A stretch of DNA of 7,469 nt, taken from positions 1-7,469 of the forward strand of contig JAQVSW010000035.1 of assembly GCA_028700345.1 (NCBI GenBank), written 5' to 3'. Origin of the DNA: Candidatus Shapirobacteria bacterium (GTDB lineage: Bacteria > Patescibacteriota > Microgenomatia > UBA12405). Each line of letters begins with the position of its first letter. Within the stretch, counting starts at the first letter, position 1. Under the pieces are notes generated by a model. It was not told the origin of the DNA, ran no database searches, and worked only from the letters and a program-made list of their open reading frames with translations. This document shows, piece by piece, positions 5,064 through 7,469 of the stretch. The position numbers and the translations under genes were made by a program.

Positions 5064-5813
5064 ATGGCACAATTAACGACAATTGAAAAACAGATACTTG
5101 AAAAGCTATTTCAAATGAATGGTGGTTATGTTTTGAATTTTACCGATAGGACAATGGGTGAATTTTTTAGAGATGATGTTGGGTTAGATATTTATGATCA
5201 GAAGTATAACTATGAGAGCGGATCAAAAGCTAATCGTATGCGTGGTTTATGGTTAAAAGAGGAAGAAAAAGTTGTCGGCAATAGCATTTTGAAGCTTGTT
5301 GAATATATTGAAAATCAAATTTTACTTGGCAACTTAAAAAGACTTGATTTTCCAACCGAAAGAATGGCTGGCGCCAAAAACATTGGAGAAAAACTTTTAG
5401 GAGAAAAAGTAAAAATTGAAAATAAGTCAAAAGCTACTTTTGAGAATGGTAATATTAACATTACTTTGCAAAAAGAAGTATTTGATCATGTTCAAAATTT
5501 ATTGAATAACGGGCATTACTTTAATGCCGTAGAAGAAGCATATAAAATAGTCAGACAAAAGCTCAAAGAAATCACGGGTAAAGAGAAAGCGCATGAAGCT
5601 TTTGCCGAACCTAACCAGGAAAATATTTTTGGATGCAAACCGAAAAATGATGCTGAAAAAGATTTTTTTGAAGGCGTAAAATTTTTGCATATGTCTATCC
5701 AGTTTTTGCGAAATGAGAAAGCTCATACTCCTGCTGAAGATTTGGATAAAAATTTAGCAATTCACTATATATCGCTCGCTAGTTTAGCATATGATTTAAT
5801 AACCAGAAAATAA
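5064..5813 (+). CDS. Abortive-infection-type protein: AbiJ-like N-terminus and HEPN-like TIGR02391 C-terminus
   Basis: A 249-residue protein in two parts. Residues 1-85 (EKQILEKLFQMNGGYVLNF, then GEFFRDDVGLDIYDQKY, then SGSKANRMRGLW) match my memory of the small N-terminal domain found on AbiJ-like abortive-infection proteins. Residues about 130-249 match the TIGR02391 (Ymh-type) family: LLNNGHYFNAVEEAYKIVRQKLKE, a central FEGVKFLHMSIQFLRNEKAH, and the closing IHYISLASLAYDLI. RNEKAH (216-221) is an R-N-x3-H motif as in HEPN ribonucleases, which cleave RNA on activation. The expected role is an anti-phage or growth-arrest effector acting in the cytosol; this is inferred from family, not shown. 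It opens a plus-strand cluster divergent from the winged-helix gene. ATG 5064 directly precedes the conserved N-terminus. No separate antitoxin gene is adjacent. Confidence 0.8.
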   Translation: MAQLTTIEKQILEKLFQMNGGYVLNFTDRTMGEFFRDDVGLDIYDQKYNYESGSKANRMRGLWLKEEEKVVGNSILKLVEYIENQILLGNLKRLDFPTERMAGAKNIGEKLLGEKVKIENKSKATFENGNINITLQKEVFDHVQNLLNNGHYFNAVEEAYKIVRQKLKEITGKEKAHEAFAEPNQENIFGCKPKNDAEKDFFEGVKFLHMSIQFLRNEKAHTPAEDLDKNLAIHYISLASLAYDLITRK

Positions 5814-5864
5814 TTATGGCAAATAATCAGCCAGAAAGAAATTAAGATTTGAATATACAAATAT

Positions 5865-6650
5865 ATGGAACAATATTTAGTATTTGCTAAAAGTCTAGCT
5901 AAAGAAGCCGAAGAGATAGCTTTAAAGTATTTTAGTTTTGAAGTTGAAAATACTTGGAAAGAAGATAACACCCCGCTCACAAAAGCAGATACCGAAATTA
6001 ATGATTTGGTAATAAATAGAGTCAATGAAACTTATCCGAGTCATAGTATTCGCGGCGAAGAAAAGAGTGATAGAAAAGAAGGTTCGCAATATATTTGGGT
6101 TTGTGATCCGATAGATGGAACAATGCCTTTTTCGTGTGGTTTACCAATATTTACTTTTTCCCTTGCTTTAATTGATCAATCAAATGGTCAGCCAGTATTA
6201 GGAGTAGTAAATGATCCTATAATGAAAAATATGTACTGGGCGACTAAGAATGGCGGAGCCTACAGGAATGGTAATAAAATATCAGTCGCTCAAAATACAA
6301 CTCTACTTAATACTTATTTGAACATAGATGGATCTGGAAGAGATCTTAATTTTTCAAATCTTCCGCTATTAAAATCACTAAGTGAGAATAAATGCAAGGT
6401 AATGAAATTACTTTCTGTCATTTATGGTGGCGTTCAAGTAGCAAATGGCAAGTTTGTCGGAACAGTATTTTATGGTCCATATCCACACGATGTTGCGACG
6501 CTAAAAATTATAATTGAAGAAGCTGGTGGAAGGGTTACTGATTTAAACGGGGAAGAAAGAAGATATGATGAAGAAGGACTCGGATTTATTGCATCTAATG
6601 GGATTCTTCATAATGAAATATTAGAATGTGTTAAACTAGGCAAATTATAA
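5865..6650 (+). CDS. Inositol-monophosphatase-family Mg2+-dependent phosphatase
   Basis: A 261-residue protein of the IMPase/FBPase/CysQ superfamily, at the usual length. The metal-binding glutamate is in RGEEK (63-67). The signature motif is WVCDPIDGTMPF (78-89), with Asp81 and Asp84 expected to bind Mg2+ and Thr86 to position the water. A second motif, PHDVATLKIIIEEAGG (207-222), supplies another aspartate (209); the family usually has WD here, so the His before it is a variant. The substrate cannot be fixed: inositol-1-phosphate, histidinol phosphate and 3'-phosphoadenosine 5'-phosphate are all handled by relatives. A TGA at 5850-5852 blocks any upstream start, so ATG 5865 is the first possible Met; no SD is seen. 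It follows the Abi-type gene by 51 bp and precedes the hydrolase gene by 3 bp, so co-transcription with the latter is likely. Confidence 0.9.
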   Translation: MEQYLVFAKSLAKEAEEIALKYFSFEVENTWKEDNTPLTKADTEINDLVINRVNETYPSHSIRGEEKSDRKEGSQYIWVCDPIDGTMPFSCGLPIFTFSLALIDQSNGQPVLGVVNDPIMKNMYWATKNGGAYRNGNKISVAQNTTLLNTYLNIDGSGRDLNFSNLPLLKSLSENKCKVMKLLSVIYGGVQVANGKFVGTVFYGPYPHDVATLKIIIEEAGGRVTDLNGEERRYDEEGLGFIASNGILHNEILECVKLGKL

Positions 6651-6653
6651 TTT

Positions 6654-7211
6654 ATGAAGGTAATTTTGATGCACGGTAAAAATGCTGATCCTAATCAAAA
6701 ATGGTACCCATGGCTTGCAAAAGAAGTAAAAAATTTAGGAATAGATTTTGTTGCTCCAGCATTACCACGCCCAGAAGATCCTAGAGCTGATGAATGGATA
6801 GCCGAGTTAGAGAAGTTAAACCCAGACAAAAATACAATTTTAATTGGACATTCTCGTGGTGGTGTTGCAATTTTAAGATATCTTGAAAAACTTCCTAAGA
6901 ATAAGAAAATCCGTAAAGTAATATTAGTTGCTACTAATGCGGGATATTCAGAAAAAACTAATAAGACAGAAAATAACAAGACTTTCTTTTCCGAAGAAGG
7001 TTATAATTTTGAAAAGATAAAAGCACATTGTGATAATTTTGTCGTTTTTCATTCTTTTGATGATCAAGTGGTTCCATATCAAGCTGGGGAAGAAAACGCT
7101 ATGGGATTAAGCGCAAAATTCTATAAATTTGAAGACCGCAGACACTTTGGAAAAAAAGCTGATGGCAGTATGACGGATTCATTCCCTGAATTATTGGACG
7201 AAATAAATTAA
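6654..7211 (+). CDS. RBBP9/YdeN-family serine hydrolase (alpha/beta fold)
   Basis: A 185-residue protein, the normal length for the RBBP9/YdeN family of small serine hydrolases. It opens with a strand and MHGKNADPNQKWYPWL, the family's HG loop with a conserved Trp. The PALPRPEDPRADEW block (35-48) is also typical. The nucleophile elbow is GHSRGG (65-70; Ser67). The acid is in FHSFDDQVVP (132-141; Asp136 or Asp137) and the catalytic His is His164 in DRRHFG. The family hydrolyses esters or related bonds, with natural substrates mostly unknown. It has no signal peptide, so it is cytosolic. ATG 6654 lies three bases after the phosphatase stop, without an SD, pointing to translational coupling. 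No clear terminator follows; only a small GGATA/TATCC hairpin (7240-7253) without a T run. Confidence 0.9.
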   Translation: MKVILMHGKNADPNQKWYPWLAKEVKNLGIDFVAPALPRPEDPRADEWIAELEKLNPDKNTILIGHSRGGVAILRYLEKLPKNKKIRKVILVATNAGYSEKTNKTENNKTFFSEEGYNFEKIKAHCDNFVVFHSFDDQVVPYQAGEENAMGLSAKFYKFEDRRHFGKKADGSMTDSFPELLDEIN

Positions 7212-7326
7212 GCTGGGTATTAAGACCTCCGCTGAGATTGGATATATGTATCCTATTTAAAAATAATGAACAGTTGAAGCCTGATTTAAGGAATATTGGC
7301 ATATCTTTGCACTAATGTCATTCCAA

Positions 7327-7346
7327 GTTCGTCCCACCCTCTCCGC
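7327..7346 (+). other. tRNA-3'-end-like string (possible attachment-site remnant)
   Basis: Within the 182-bp gap 7212-7393, the string GTTCG-TCCCACC-CTCTCCGC resembles the T-arm and acceptor 3' strand of a serine-type tRNA, but it lacks two T-loop bases, the 5' T-stem strand and the CCA, and no tRNA body precedes it. It is much more GC-rich than its surroundings. It could be a remnant left by tRNA-targeted integration or chance. The rest of the gap holds nothing I can name apart from the GCACGAGG word at 7359-7366. Confidence 0.3.
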
Positions 7347-7358
7347 AAGATCGTACTA

Positions 7359-7366
7359 GCACGAGG
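7359..7366 (+). repeat. Second copy of the 8-bp word GCACGAGG
   Basis: GCACGAGG matches 289-296 beside the integrase and lies in an intergenic gap at the other end of the accessory genes. Both copies are followed by T/A-rich sequence (TTATTTATTA on the left, TTTAATTTATTA on the right). Eight bases can recur by chance, so this is only a candidate right attachment core. Confidence 0.25.
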
Positions 7367-7393
7367 TAATTTAATTTATTATTGATAAATTTT

Positions 7394-7469
7394 ATGGAAA
7401 AATTGATTGTTAATCAATTAGAAAATAATGAAGAAAAAATAAAACATTCTTTAGAAAATGTATGGGATT
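7394..7469 (+). CDS. N-terminal start of an unrecognised gene (runs off the window)
   Basis: ATG 7394-7396 opens a frame of 25 codons to the window edge, reading MEKLIVNQLENNEEKIKHS then LENVWD. The composition (Lys/Glu/Asn-rich, helical) is coding-like. No SD is seen; the upstream sequence is a T/A-rich leader. An inverted repeat AATTGATT-gtt-AATCAATT (7401-7419) lies over codons 3-9 and could form a hairpin near the start. No family can be named from so short a segment. Confidence 0.45.
   Translation, partial: MEKLIVNQLENNEEKIKHSLENVWD

Noticed and set aside
5816..5845. A 9-codon mini-ORF (MANNQPERN) two bases after the Abi-type stop codon
   Set aside because: Too short to support as a gene; it could be a leader peptide or a remnant, but nothing else indicates function.
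5230..6025. Three minus-strand ORFs opposite the Abi-type and phosphatase genes
   Set aside because: Antisense to genes with clear family motifs; the products are Phe/Leu-rich, as expected from AT-rich reverse frames.
36..6340. A 15-bp direct repeat, AGATGGATCTGGAAG, at 36-50 and 6326-6340
   Set aside because: Both copies lie inside coding frames and encode the same short Asp-Gly-Ser-Gly turn; the flanks do not match, so chance or convergent coding is the simplest explanation.
6695..7302. Minus-strand ORFs of 94 and 67 aa overlapping the hydrolase gene and its downstream gap
   Set aside because: The first is antisense to the hydrolase. The second spans its 3' end and the intergenic gap, with no motif and no plausible ribosome site.
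1..7469. CRISPR array or full tRNA/rRNA gene
   Set aside because: No regularly spaced repeats and no foldable tRNA or rRNA segments were seen on either strand by eye.

Overview
The window is AT-rich bacterial DNA using the standard code (TGG for Trp; TGA and TAA act as stops). Most genes lack a visible Shine-Dalgarno (SD) sequence. The serine recombinase with a YCRKSTED-type N-terminus, the HUH replication protein and the style of the small proteins suggest a Candidate Phyla Radiation (Patescibacteria)-like genome. This is inferred from sequence style and not proven. The region looks accessory: an integrated, now probably non-replicating, mobile element with cargo genes.

Layout. Positions 1-216 hold the 3' end of an unrecognised gene. 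Then comes a large serine recombinase (323-1864, minus), the likely integrase. Divergent from it is a small tautomerase-like gene (1957-2307, plus). It has its own TTGACT-17-TATTAT promoter, an AGGAGA ribosome site and a rho-independent terminator, and is followed by a long inverted repeat (2380-2507) that matches the integron attC core consensus at both ends.

Positions 2532-3709 (minus) are a rolling-circle-type HUH replication initiator. It is broken exactly after its HYH motif by a 222-bp non-coding MITE-like element with 27-bp terminal inverted repeats and an 8-bp target duplication. Removing the insert plus one target copy restores a 315-residue reading frame. Upstream of rep lie a putative promoter/operator and a very long imperfect palindrome (3744-3830), a candidate replication origin. 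Next are a 47-aa small protein gene (3812-3955, minus), a terminator, and a protein with a C-terminal winged-helix-like region (4024-4956, minus).

Divergent from the last gene is a plus-strand cluster: an abortive-infection-type protein with an AbiJ-like N-terminus and a HEPN-like RNxxxH C-terminus (5064-5813), an inositol-monophosphatase-family phosphatase (5865-6650) and an RBBP9/YdeN-type serine hydrolase (6654-7211). The right edge holds a non-coding stretch with a tRNA-3'-end-like string and a copy of an 8-bp word also present beside the integrase, then the start of another gene (7394 onward).

Working model: recombinase, Rep, the 47-aa protein and the winged-helix protein form the maintenance backbone of an integrative element, and the defence-like gene and the two enzymes are cargo. 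The MITE insertion suggests that autonomous replication has been lost.
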